Positions 10,370 through 26,998 of a DNA stretch of 64,000 nucleotides are shown one piece after another. The translations under genes were made by a program, and so were the position numbers. Position 1 is the first letter of the stretch. Each line of letters starts with the position of its first letter. The notes beneath the pieces are model-generated. The model made no database searches, was not told the DNA's origin, and saw only the letters and a list, made by a program, of their open reading frames with translations. The DNA comes from Chamaecrista fasciculata (Eukaryota > Streptophyta > Magnoliopsida > Fabales > Fabaceae): contig QANZ01039163.1 of the NCBI GenBank assembly GCA_003254925.1, positions 27,810-91,809 of the forward strand, given 5' to 3'.

Positions 10370-11884
10370 TTTTTAAAAACCACTTCAGGTCACAATTTGA
10401 AACGAGTTTGGCGGTCTAATCGTCTAAACTGAGTTATCTTCACTCTCGGATCCTGGTTTAGTCTAATCAGATTTGATCTTCATAAAATTAGTTTCAGTAT
10501 CTTATACGAATGAGTATTGACATACAGACCCCACACCACCGTGGGAGAGTTTGGTAGGATGTCAACGTCAAAAAGATACAACATTCAATGCCCACATTTC
10601 TTCTTCATGTAACCAAAATCACTAATTGGATATTGCACGTCTAATGCTGGAACCATTGAGTGACTAAACCAAAGTCCCAACCAAAAATCTAACGGCGGAT
10701 GGAAGAGACGATCATTGATCAATCAATATTCAAATAAATTAATCAAAAAGGTCGCTTGATTTTTTGATTACAGCAAAAAGGTAATTTCATGGTCGAGTAA
10801 TTAATTTAACATAAACTGCACGCAGCCAATAGCATATAATAAAATCAATGGTTAAATGTTTGTCAAATGGACGTGTTGGACTACGAAAGCCACCTGATTT
10901 CATGCAAAGAAAAGAGATCACCACTCACCAACACAGCCTACTAATCCATATTCGGCACGCCTTCGTTTCTTCACGAAACCAAAATGCCACGACATACCTC
11001 ATTGGATGCCAGTTTTCTTATTACTTTCCTTAAATTGTTAATTAACTTGCAGTTTAGGTGTGGGTGTTATATCTACCATCTAATTAATTAGTCTTCGTAA
11101 GAAAAGTGAGAACAACCTGAGGGACAGTTTTAAATATACTCTTCATGATAGAAACCCCAAGATCTTTAATTGTGGTAGTGAGAAGGCTAAATATGCCTAG
11201 AAATCTGCTCTTCCACAACTAAATTAGTTTGTTTTTTAATCATTACGTACAGTGTTGTTTGGGTTCACCCATGTTTCATGAGTCGTAGAGAGTGCATACG
11301 TTTTTCAATCTAACTCCACCTAATCTGAATTCCTTTTGCCCATAATAGTGTATAACGCCACAAGAGCAAGAGTGACAGTGTGAAACGCAATAATCAGCCC
11401 AAAAGATGTGTCAACTGTCGAGTAATATAAACTATAAAGTACCAAAATATTTAGCAAGGTTAACTTTCGGCCACATATGAAGTATACATAACAAAGTACA
11501 TGCTTCAATTTGGCAAGGCTCCTCTAATCAAAGTACGAAAACAAGCAAGAGAAAAAAAAAATAAAAGATTCATATCTTCTGTGCTTTTTCAGAAGACAAA
11601 GGTTATATTTTGGAGAAGAGGTTAAAAAAGAAAAGAAAATCTATCGTGTTTTCCCACTTTCAAAATATCGACTATTTTGAAAATGAATCAAATGCAAAAG
11701 GACAATAATAAATGAAGCAATATATATTATGATGTCTGCAACACCAGCCATTCCTGATGATCACCATAAAATGGGATGTGGGTGACAGAGACACAACGGC
11801 TCGCTTTGATTTGGGGCCACCACTTCTTCATCAGGCAAACAACTCAATGCTTGATCAGCATCTCTTAAGATTACAAGAACTTGT
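10370..11884. other. Intergenic; includes the 3' UTR of the Ca2+-ATPase gene
   Basis: AT-rich with no convincing reading frame. The end nearest 11885 should be the 3' untranslated region of the minus-strand ECA gene. Confidence 0.5.
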
Positions 11885-17943
<6,059 letters not shown>

Positions 17944-18500
17944 TTAGATCCACCAGAAAAAAAGCCTAGAGAAAACAATTTCCAGACGAATCTCTAAGGA
18001 ACTACAAAATACAAGAAAAAAAAAGACTTACAGTTACCACATCAGAAATTAGAAAAGTCTATACGACCCAATTGAATTTGATGAACCAACCCAAAGCCCC
18101 CAGTTAAAATCCATGACTTCCGAGAAAACGGGAGGAGGCCAAGATTCGATGGGACGGGAAAATCAATGGCAGAATGATAAAAAACCAAACAGCGAATATG
18201 ACAAAATTTAATCAAGCAGTACACAATCAAAATTCAAAACACCATACCTACTTTCTACGGCGGCCTCCAGGAACTATATGAGTCGGCGTTTGTTTCTCAA
18301 GAAAATTGAGAGTGAAGAAAAGGGAAAGAAAAATGAGAAAGAGACAGCTTCATTCGAATCCAAGCGTTCAATGGAGTCTCACGCAACGTAGAGAGTATGG
18401 TTTGATGCTTTACCTTACCACTCAACTGTGTATTCTTCGTTCTCTTTTTCTTCTCTCTCGATCTCTCTCAAATTCGATCTCTTCCCGAGAATCCCGTCTC
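17944..18500 (-). other. 5' UTR of the ECA gene, with an intron
   Basis: Just upstream of the ATG a tttctctag acceptor is followed by a short leader. A donor-like gtatgg lies near 18247, so the 5' UTR appears to be split by an intron of roughly 280 nt. The leader beyond it is rich in CT/GA. No clear TATA box is visible. Confidence 0.45.
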
Positions 18501-18559
18501 TACTCTCTACCACTCTCAGTGCGTAGCGTTATGGTGAATTTAAAGAAATTATAACTAAA

Positions 18560-19340
18560 GTTAATTAATATTTAACTAAAAAGTTAATTAATTTGCAACA
18601 GGAAATTTCGTGGTACCTTCCTCGTCTTCTAAGTTCTACCATTACCATCAGATTAATAATCAAACCTCGATTTTAATTCTCTTTACGTTGGTTTGATAGT
18701 GATGACTCGACTAATTAAAAATGTTCTTTTGCTTATGTGTCACTATGTTATTGGCAGAAAGGTCTGCATCTTCTTTTGGCTATTTAAGCCTTGCAAGTTC
18801 TATTCAATATCAATTTAGAATTCGATTTTTAAATTTTCAACTTCTTTGTTTAAAATTTATAGAAATTTATCTATCTATTATTCTATACATGATGTCGAAT
18901 AAACAATTTAATAATAAATAAATAATCTATCTATTTCAACTCTCTAAAGATAGGTTTTTTTAATATTTGAATCTCATATACTTTGGTCATTTATTTCCAA
19001 TTATTATCGCACTGTGAACTCTCAGAAATTGTGTGTGTTGATGTGTTCATGTACAACATTCATCACTAAATTTTTTTTGTTGATGTGTTCATGTACAACA
19101 TTCATCACTAAATTTTTTTTTGTTCACAACTATTGAATGCTTTATTCTCATGAAAACTAAATAATGAGCAACGAAATTAATTTCCGTGTGCAATGTAAAT
19201 CGAAATTAATATGAGAGTTATGAAAATTTCTTGTCCTCCAAAAAATTCTCTCTTTTATGAGAGTCGAATTTTCTTTCAAACTCTTCCTCATAAGAGATCA
19301 CTTCTATCTTTTATGAGAAATTTCACTCTATTTCATATTA
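18560..19340. other. Intergenic, AT-rich, with a 42-bp tandem duplication
   Basis: The 42-bp unit gttgatgtgttcatgtacaa... occurs twice in a row from 19037 to about 19122 with almost no change. Otherwise AT-rich, and no coding signal is seen. Confidence 0.6.
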
Positions 19341-19549
19341 AGGTTATCGGCGGTACCTCTCAACTTTGGCCTTTTGTGGTGGTGCTATTTTCTATGTGTC
19401 TTCTGCGGTGGTAGTTTTCGGTGGTTGTCTTTCCCAGATCTGTGTGCTCTCTGCTCGTGTCCGTGTGTTTTTTGCGACAGGTTTTGTGGCAGCGGCGTTC
19501 TGGATCTGGGATCCTACAACATCGATCTGGTATGGGTTTTTTTTTTGTG

Positions 19550-19802
19550 TTTCCAGTTCTTTAGATGGTTGTAACTTTAATTGGATCATTAGATCCATTA
19601 ACTTAGCAGCTGATTGTCTTGCCAATTTGTCTGACAAGAAGATGGGTCATCTTGGATGGATTGCAAATCCCCCACCTTCGTCAGTTGATGTTTTGTCTAG
19701 TGTTGTTGATACAGCGAGGGATTGAATTATTTTGTTGTGTGTTTATGTTGTGCTTGACTTTGTCTTACTTTTAAATGAATTATGTTTTAAGAAAAAAAAA
19801 GA
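19550..19802 (+). pseudogene. LINE 3' end: RNase H-like C-terminus and poly(A) tail
   Basis: The open frame ending at the TGA near 19725 reads INLAADCLANLSDKKMGHLG and then WIANPPPSSVDVL. The ADCLANL motif and the short PPPS tail are typical of the RNase H-like end of plant non-LTR retrotransposon polyproteins. It is followed by a T-rich 3' region and an A-run near 19790-19800. Everything upstream (reverse transcriptase, endonuclease) is missing, so it is a 5'-truncated remnant. Confidence 0.55.
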
Positions 19803-20711
19803 TAAATATGACTTATTTTAAATTCAACGATCAACTTTGCACAATTAAAACTCGAAACATATATTTGAAACTTAAAAAAATAAAAAAGTGAACAAACTAA
19901 GTATCTCCATAAATGGATATTAAATTTAGCAAAAATAAATAAATATAATAAAAATCTCTCATAATATAATGGATGCATTTTTTTTGTTGACAAAAATTTG
20001 AGTGAAGGGATGGCGTCTGAGTACAAGGGTAGGACAGGCTTTCAAATTAAATGAGACATCACTAGGAATCGAATCCAAGTTATATAATTGTCATAGGCGA
20101 AAAGTAACCAAGTGAGTCAAATCTCAATGACAAATAGACGCATATTTTAATATTGTACTAAAAAAAATTGTTTATATTTAGTATTACTCAAAATTTTAAA
20201 TTAAAAATCTGTTGATTATTTATTGGCCTTAGTGGTAGATTACAAATCAAGTTAGCAAGTACATACAAAATCATCATCGTAATTTGTTTGAATTAAAAAT
20301 AAATAAATCAAATCAAATATTATTTAGACCCATATTTTTTTTTGGTAATAAAATATGGATTTATCTAATATGTGTCCTTATGGCACATTTTAAGGTTTCT
20401 TCTCATTGGTTAGTAGAGCATCTCATATCTTGAAATCTACAAAAATTCATTTAAAAGATAATTTTTAATGTTTGAAAATTCATCCGACCAATCAAAAGAA
20501 ACCTTAACATGTGCCTGAGAAACCCATAAAATATTAACCCATATTTGAAATCTGCATTAAGTTGTATTGTGAGCGTGTGTCCATTTCACTCGCAATAGCC
20601 CATTGATTCACATTGTTATACGTCTTTTTCTCTGTACTTTTTTTCTTGAATCTTGGATCCCAGAGAATTTATGACAGCCAAGCTGTCCAGTTTTTCGAAT
20701 TTTAATTTTTT
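19803..20711. other. Intergenic, AT-rich
   Basis: No coding signal. A short imperfect inverted repeat (gtgtccttatggcacattttaagg against ccttaacatgtgcctgagaa) spans about 20370-20520. Confidence 0.45.
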
Positions 20712-21128
20712 AAAATTTTTTGGCTAAAGTGCACTTTTAGTCCCATAATTTTGGCAAAAGTCTCAATTCAATCCTATCACTTTTTTTGTTGCAATTGTGG
20801 TTCCATAACTTATGAAAACGTCTCACCGTTGGTCTCAAACTGATTTTCATCCATTATCTATTGTTAAAGATGATCTGACATGTTGAGTTGGATTATGACG
20901 TAGCAAATATGGGTGAAGTTATGGCATGGATAAGAATAAGCTTGGGACCAACGGTGGGACGTTTTCAGAAGTTATGCGACCAAAATTGCAACAAAAAAAA
21001 TTATGGGATCAAATTGAGACCTTTGCAAAACTTATGAGACCAAAATTGCAACAAGAAAAGTTATGAGACCAAATTGATACCTTTGTCAAAGTTATGGGAC
21101 CAAAAGTGCACTTAATCCAAAAAATTTT
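20712..21128. repeat. Foldback element, copy B
   Basis: The ends are long near-perfect inverted repeats: aaaattttttggctaaagtg on the left and, on the right, the complement of aaaattttttggattaagtg; the match then continues through cacttttggtcccataa-type sequence. The middle (catccattat... gatctgacatgttgagttgg) matches copy C at 34853-35205. Non-coding. Confidence 0.75.
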
Positions 21129-22689
21129 AATTAAGAAAATGGAAAGTTGTTTGTTTAGGTAATTAAGGGAATTCAATAGAGGAAGTAGCAGCCGTACCTT
21201 CGTTGCTTGTAGTGATAAGCTTTGGCGCTATTATTTTAATGTGATTTATTAAGGAACAGAAGCCACAACGAAAGCGAGGGCAATCATCATTAATTAATGA
21301 ATTAATTAAATTGCCGAAATGGGTCGTTGTCTGGTGGGATTATACTAATTAAAATTGGCTAATTTTGGATTCCAATATTCCAAGCATATGCTTCCCCCAT
21401 TAAGCTACGCTACAAGCTACGGATTTACTTTTCCACTCCATGTGTCCACTATTCTGACTTTTTTCACAAATTAATAATTAACAATTAACAATTAACAATT
21501 AACAATTAACAATGCTATTCATACTTTCATAGTCATGGAAATTGGAAACTTCAAGCCCATTTGCGTTCACCCCAAAAAGAAAAAGTTGATTGTACATTAT
21601 TTGTGGTCAAATTAAATTTGTGGAAATAAAAATAATCATTTAAACAAATGTTTTAAAGTGCTATAGTGAATCAAATTGACAATGCTATACACTATGTGAT
21701 TTTTATTTTTATTCTTGGCCAAAAGAAATACACTATATGATTGTCAACTGACCAGGATGATTATCTGAAGTGAAATAAGAAGATGTACAGGGATTTAAGG
21801 GTACGAAGTGGGGTAGTAGTCAATTGGGTTTGGAAATGGACAAAAAGATCCAAAATATTTGACTAATAAGATGCTTTGTATACTTGGAGGACACACCATG
21901 TTGTCATAATCTATTCATCCAAACTATGTTCTCACTCTCTCATTTGACCTTTTTCTTGTCTTACATTCTTAATTTCTTATTACAATATTATTACAACTGA
22001 CGGCCGCAAGCTCTTACTTGAGGACACACGCATCTAATAAGTTAATTAATTGTTTTTGTGAATAGACTCAATTTTAGTAAAATTTATTCTAAACTTATCT
22101 ATAAATTTTAAAACCGTGTAAACAAATCAAAATATGTTAAGCTCTTAAACACTATAACTTTTTAAAGCCTCTGTTAATTTCTGTTTTTTTTTTGGTGAAA
22201 AATACAAAATGAATAAATTATTAAGAAATCATTTAATAGATAATTGAATTCTTTAAATAGATTCAAATCAGATTATTTATACAGAAATATTTTATTAAAA
22301 GAATAATTTATTTTGTCAATCTCTACACATCAAAGATAATAAGTTTCTAATCAAATTTATTATTTAGTTATTGAGTTTATACTATTTTTTTTTTTAAAAA
22401 AATACGAGACTATTCAATGTTATAATAGTTTTTTGCAAATACAATTTTTAGTGTTTAATTTAATTTGATTGTCAAATCTCATTAGAAGAAACAAACAGGC
22501 ATACTCATTTCTCGGAACCTGAGAATTGAGATAGAGTATGAAAGTTCAACTTATCTTCTAAATTTGAAGGGCAGTTTGTTCTCTTTCGAATAATACTTAA
22601 TAATTACATATGAAAATGATTTGTGTTTGGATAGCATTATTATAACTTATAAATGACCTATAGTTTTTGTTTTATTGGTTTTTCAGGGC
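21129..22689. other. Intergenic, AT-rich, with a heptamer microsatellite
   Basis: A run of the unit attaaca, about five copies, lies at 21477-21513. The rest is AT-rich without open frames of coding character. Confidence 0.5.
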
Positions 22690-22935
22690 TGTTTGGGAGC
22701 AAGAGTGCAATCCAATCTCAATCTCAATCTCAACTTATGAGATGAGATGAGATGATGTTGAAATTAGGATGAGATAAGATTATGTATTGGTGTTTGGATG
22801 GTTTGAGAGAAAATGATGTATAATAGGGTGTGAAATTATATAAAAGGGTATGTAATGATTGTGGTTAGGTGAAATAGGTTGTTGGATTTATTTATTTTGT
22901 ATAGGGGTAGAAATGGTATATGAAATAATGNTAAG
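22690..22935. repeat. Dispersed repeat related to the 5310 family
   Basis: It begins ggctgtttgggagcaagag and contains aatctcaatctcaatctc followed by gagatgagatgagatgatg, then the family phrases gtgtttggatggtttgaga and aagggtatgtaatgattgtgg. These last phrases match those at 5395-5475 and, in complement, near 47800. One N lies at 22931. Boundaries are approximate. Confidence 0.5.
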
Positions 22936-23323
22936 GGTAAAACTATTTTTGGTATCCTTGAAGCATCTGGTTATTTTTAGTTGTACATCCATTTTTTTTT
23001 TGTCAATTATATCCTCAAAGTATGAGGTTAGTTTTAATTATACTCCCAAAGTATTTTTAGTCAATTATACCCAAAAAAAATTTTTGTATCAATTGCACCT
23101 TTAATCTTTCTTTTTTATCAATTGTACCCCTAAATTGGGAGGTATTTGGGGGTACAATTGACTTAAATGTGAACCATGGAAAGTATAATTAACTAAAAAA
23201 ACCTTTTGGGTATAACTCAAACTGGCCCCATAATTTAGGGATACAATTAACTAAAAAAAACTTTGAAAGTATAACTAAAAATTACCATATACTTTGGGAG
23301 CAACAATAGTACTTTTGCCTAAC
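22936..23323. repeat. Foldback element, second phrase family
   Basis: The left arm (gtaaaactatttttggtatc... tcaattatatcctcaaagta) and the right arm (actttgggagcaacaatagt) are imperfect reverse complements. Phrases such as tcaattgtacccctaaattg and gggggtacaattgac recur in opposite orientation. Non-coding. Confidence 0.6.
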
Positions 23324-23339
23324 TTTTAGTGATAAACGA

Positions 23340-23790
23340 AAGTATGGGTAGAGTCTTACCTTAGTTCGTCGAGTGAGTTACTTGGCTAAGTGATTAAGTG
23401 ATCTGGTTGAAATGTCACAGGGGTGGCCCTGCAAAAGAGATTCTGATGCTCAAGTTAGTAGGAGATCAGAGTGTTTGAGAGTTTAGAGATGATAGAGTAA
23501 CTAACCTGACTCCGGGCTTATAATGAAGTATTTATAGAGAAAAATGGTTAATGACTTAGCGAAATTATGGGAATATGGATCCCCAAAATCTCGGAGCTAA
23601 ATAGTGGGCATAGAGTCGTTATGGGTTGTGCAACGAGTCCGCGATATTGGGGAGTCGGGTTCCTGATATCTCAGAGTAGAGTGGTTTACCAAGTCTAGGG
23701 AAGCCGGACGATTGACCTATGTGCTCTGATAGGGGCGAGCGAGCGACCTAGGAGCAACAATGGACTAGCGAGCGAATAACCCAAAATCAT
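23340..23790 (-). mobile_element. LTR remnant of a Ty3/gypsy element, minus orientation
   Basis: On the minus strand a TATA box, ctctataaatacttc (near 23525-23545), is followed about 90-100 bp later by ctaacttgagcatcag and tttgcagggccacc. This is the same U5-type motif as in the solo LTR at 8657-9429 (ctaacttaagcatcgg). Spacing and motif indicate an LTR U3-R-U5. The ends and any target duplication cannot be fixed, and no internal region is attached. Confidence 0.5.
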
Positions 23791-24767
23791 ATATATCATT
23801 TATTATAATTAGTCATCCAACTGAAGAAAAAGGTTAAAATATACTACGTATTTAATTTGTAATACTAATATGTAATTTTTAACATATTTATCAACCAGTA
23901 TTCAACGCGTAGCATATATAGACATCTGAACATTTTTTGTTTATTTGATAAATTGACTTCGTCCTATTTTAGTTTGATAGAGTTGGATCAAAAACAGTTG
24001 ACATTGGATAAGTTGTTTTCTACCAAAGCCCAACCTGCTTATAGCTCTTGATTATCATATGAAATTAAAATATTAATTGGATGATGTTTCTCTGTTAGTT
24101 ACCATAAATTAGTTTAAACTAAAATCAACATCAATGGACAAGACAGCTTGATTATATATATACTAGAGGGCTTTGCGTGTCCTAACGGGCACGCAAATAT
24201 ATATGCAAAAATTTGAAAATTTATAATTTATTTTATATTATAGTTTTAAATGATCGACTACCAGAAGACTCCTCGGACATATAATATAGTATAGATATAT
24301 TAGCACCCCAGCTTAGTTTAAACTATTTATTTATTTATTTTATTCTGATTAATTTGAACTTTATCTATATCATGCACTTCATTATAATAAAAGAATCTCC
24401 TAACAAATATAATTATATTTATAAAATCTTAAACCTAAGATTTTACCTAAACCAATCTCACATTTAAACTTTGAATATGGGCACATCTCTTTACAGATAA
24501 TGGCAAGTTTAAAAGGATGTTTATTCACAACTCATTAGAAGACAATAAATAAACAATATATGAGGAACGTTGATATAATAATATGCAGGTTGAGAATTTT
24601 GGGTCATTCTCTTTAGGCCATCTAACTCTCGCCAAATTAAACAACACAAACTCATGACTGAACAGTGAACACGTGAGAAACAAAATAAAATTTAAAGAAG
24701 TCCTACGTTGTCATCAATTAAGCATATATATTGCACGTGATCAAATCATCCAAAATTCAAAACTCCC
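23791..24767. other. Intergenic, AT-rich
   Basis: No coding signal until the promoter of the small gene at 24881. Confidence 0.5.
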
Positions 24768-24774
24768 TATAAAA
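24768..24774 (+). promoter_or_regulatory. TATA box of the small gene at 24881
   Basis: The sequence ctccctataaaatcg is a consensus plant TATA context, 107 bp upstream of the ATG, with an A/C-rich leader between. Confidence 0.65.
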
Positions 24775-24880
24775 TCGATTCCTTTCATTCATTTCTCGTC
24801 TCATCCATCGTACGTCCATACCATTTTCTTGCACAAGAAGCTAATTAAAGTTTCTTGCAAAACACCACACAAAAAAAAAA

Positions 24881-25270
24881 ATGAGCTCTGTTTGCATATC
24901 AAAATGCATAAACGACGTGGCACGAGTTCCGATGAGAGCCACGTACGTTAATCTGTACAAGTGGCCGGAATCTGACGCCGAATTCGTACGCTCCATGAGG
25001 TCTAATAATAAGTCTAACATCATCGTAAATAGTTCAGAAATGTTGTACGGAAATTCAATCTCCTGTAGGCAGGCGTTTCTCAGGAGCTACAAATTTTCCC
25101 GGAAAGAGAGTTTTCTCGGGAAAACTCGCAAGTATTTTCGGAGAGCCAAGAGGAAGGTTCAGTTTCAGTTTAGGAAAAGGAAGAGTTTGGTTTGGAGGAA
25201 GCTTAGGGCATTCTCTTGCTCTGCTTTTTTGTTCACCATTTTACAGAGGTTGTTGTTGATTGAGGCTTGA
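24881..25270 (+). CDS. Small basic protein of an uncharacterised plant family
   Basis: A 129-residue intronless frame starting MSSVCISKCINDVARVP, with a consensus TATA box 107 bp upstream and AAAAAATG context at the start. The N-terminal third carries TYVNLYKWPESDAEFVRSM, which I believe is the conserved signature of a group of short plant proteins of unknown function; a database search would settle this. The middle is strongly basic (FRRAKRKVQFQFRKRKS), and the C-terminus is a short hydrophobic stretch (SAFLFTILQRLLLIEA). There is no signal peptide and no catalytic motif. A nuclear or membrane-associated role is possible from the basic and hydrophobic blocks, but I assign none. Good composition and a clear promoter make it a real gene. 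Confidence 0.7.
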   Translation: MSSVCISKCINDVARVPMRATYVNLYKWPESDAEFVRSMRSNNKSNIIVNSSEMLYGNSISCRQAFLRSYKFSRKESFLGKTRKYFRRAKRKVQFQFRKRKSLVWRKLRAFSCSAFLFTILQRLLLIEA

Positions 25271-26030
25271 AAACTTGAAATTGTGGATTCCGTTCATTCG
25301 TTTATTCTTTCATTTGTTTGTTTATGTGGATAAGAGAGAATAGAATTAATGTTGGTGTTGTTCACTTGTTATTGTCGTTCAAGATTCTTTGGATGTAATG
25401 TGAGAAGCTGCAACATGAGTGTCCATGTGTATTCTACTATTCTTGCTGATTTATTATATGTTTTTGAGAAAGTACTTCAAATCAGGGGAGTAAAATATAG
25501 TTTACTTCACTAATGTTTATGGTTATGAGAGATGACGTCATAGCATTAGCATATTATTAGTTTATGACTAGTGTCCCTGGCATTATAATCATTCAGTTTG
25601 TTAGGTGCCAATGATGTATATGGCTTTTCTCACTTCAAGAAGAGGAAAAAGGGTTCAATATTGACATTCAAGTCGAGGTGCTTCCGTGGTTAACAATGTC
25701 AACCTGTTTTGATGTATTTTAGCAGTTATTCCGACTTTGTCTAAATTGAACTTAAACTGTTGCTTGAAATAGCTTGTTAGGGATACGAATTTGGGAGGGG
25801 ATTCTGTAAGGGAAAGAGTTTAAGTAATGTTTATAATATATTTGTCATCAGGTTGATTAATTTTGAATTAAAGAGTTTTCTTTCTTTCTTTACGTTTTTC
25901 ATTTCTCATAACTGATCATGTGAAAAAAAATATCATATATATTATTTTATAATATTCTCTTTGTACATGTTTCTCATAACCTGTGGTTTGACCATATTAT
26001 TCACTTTGGTACCCTGTGGTATTCTCCAGA
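25271..26030. other. 3' flank of the small gene and intergenic DNA
   Basis: AT-rich with no coding signal. It ends abruptly at the GC-rich truncated retrotransposon near 26030. Confidence 0.5.
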
Positions 26031-26382
26031 GCAAACCGAGGTTGTCGAGCGATAGCTCTGGACGAACTCGAGGAGGTGCGCGAAATCGCCAGCATCCGCC
26101 AGGCCGCCTACAAAGAGCGCATGGCCAAGTACTTCAATAAAAGGGTCAAACATCGATCCTTCGACGTTGGCGACCTCGTTCTTCGCGATGTGGCCAACGA
26201 CCGCCTGAACCGCTCGCACGGCAAGCTCCATCCCAACTGGGAAGGACCATACCGGGTCACCAGTTATCCCTGGCGGCGCGTACGTGCTCTCTACTTTGGA
26301 CGGCCGCCGCCTGCCTAATACATGGAATGTCGCGAGCCTCAGAAAGTATCTCGACCGCACGGTCAACAATATCACGCTTTGA
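26031..26382 (+). pseudogene. Integrase C-terminal end, truncated and frameshifted
   Basis: Reading IALDELEEVREIASIRQAAY, then a KYFNKRVKHRSFDVGDLVL block, and PNWEGPYRV gives the classic integrase C-terminal region of Tat-type elements. After PYRVTS the frame shifts by one base, and the second frame continues GAYVLSTLDGRRLPNTWN, then VASLRKYLDRTVNNITL, to the TGA at 26380-26382. The catalytic core is absent. The frameshift and 5' truncation make it non-functional. Confidence 0.75.
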
Positions 26383-26998
26383 TTTCATTTATGTATTTTC
26401 ACATTTATGTAATCTCTTGTACGCTTTTACATGTTACAATTACCTACTTTATGTAACGATCGCCAATATATTTCATCAATATTATTATGGCATTCTCTTG
26501 AAATTACTCGATTCATTTACATTCGCGTTTGTCTCGATTACCTACTTAGGCACAGCCTAACCCAAAACAACTTACTCCACGTAAAATACGCTCCAATGAA
26601 GAGCTCGAAGGCTGGAGGGACGCCTCCATACGCTTTCATACAGGTGCTCCGCGCGCCCATGAGCCGAGAAGTTGCTCATACGCCATGCTGGTCCCTTACC
26701 TCCTGGCTGGCTAGCCCACAAGTCCGATCGCCAACTCAGTTGGGCGGACACACACCAACATACATACACTTGCGCAAAAATCAAATACGACAGATAAGAC
26801 ATAACAGTTATAATTACCGAAGCAAAAATAATTGGCCTTATGGCCTGCATTAATCAAGGCCAGACTGGCCACCAAATCTGTTTAAAGGGGCACATACGCC
26901 CCATACAAATCCACAATATAAAAGAAAAAAAAAGGGCACACACGCCCAACAAAAAAGCAGATGGGGAACACCCCCCAATATTACAAATCATGGACGCG
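26383..26998. other. Retrotransposon spacer between integrase and the antisense gene
   Basis: Mixed composition with no convincing open frame. By position it would hold the 3' UTR of the antisense gene. Confidence 0.45.
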
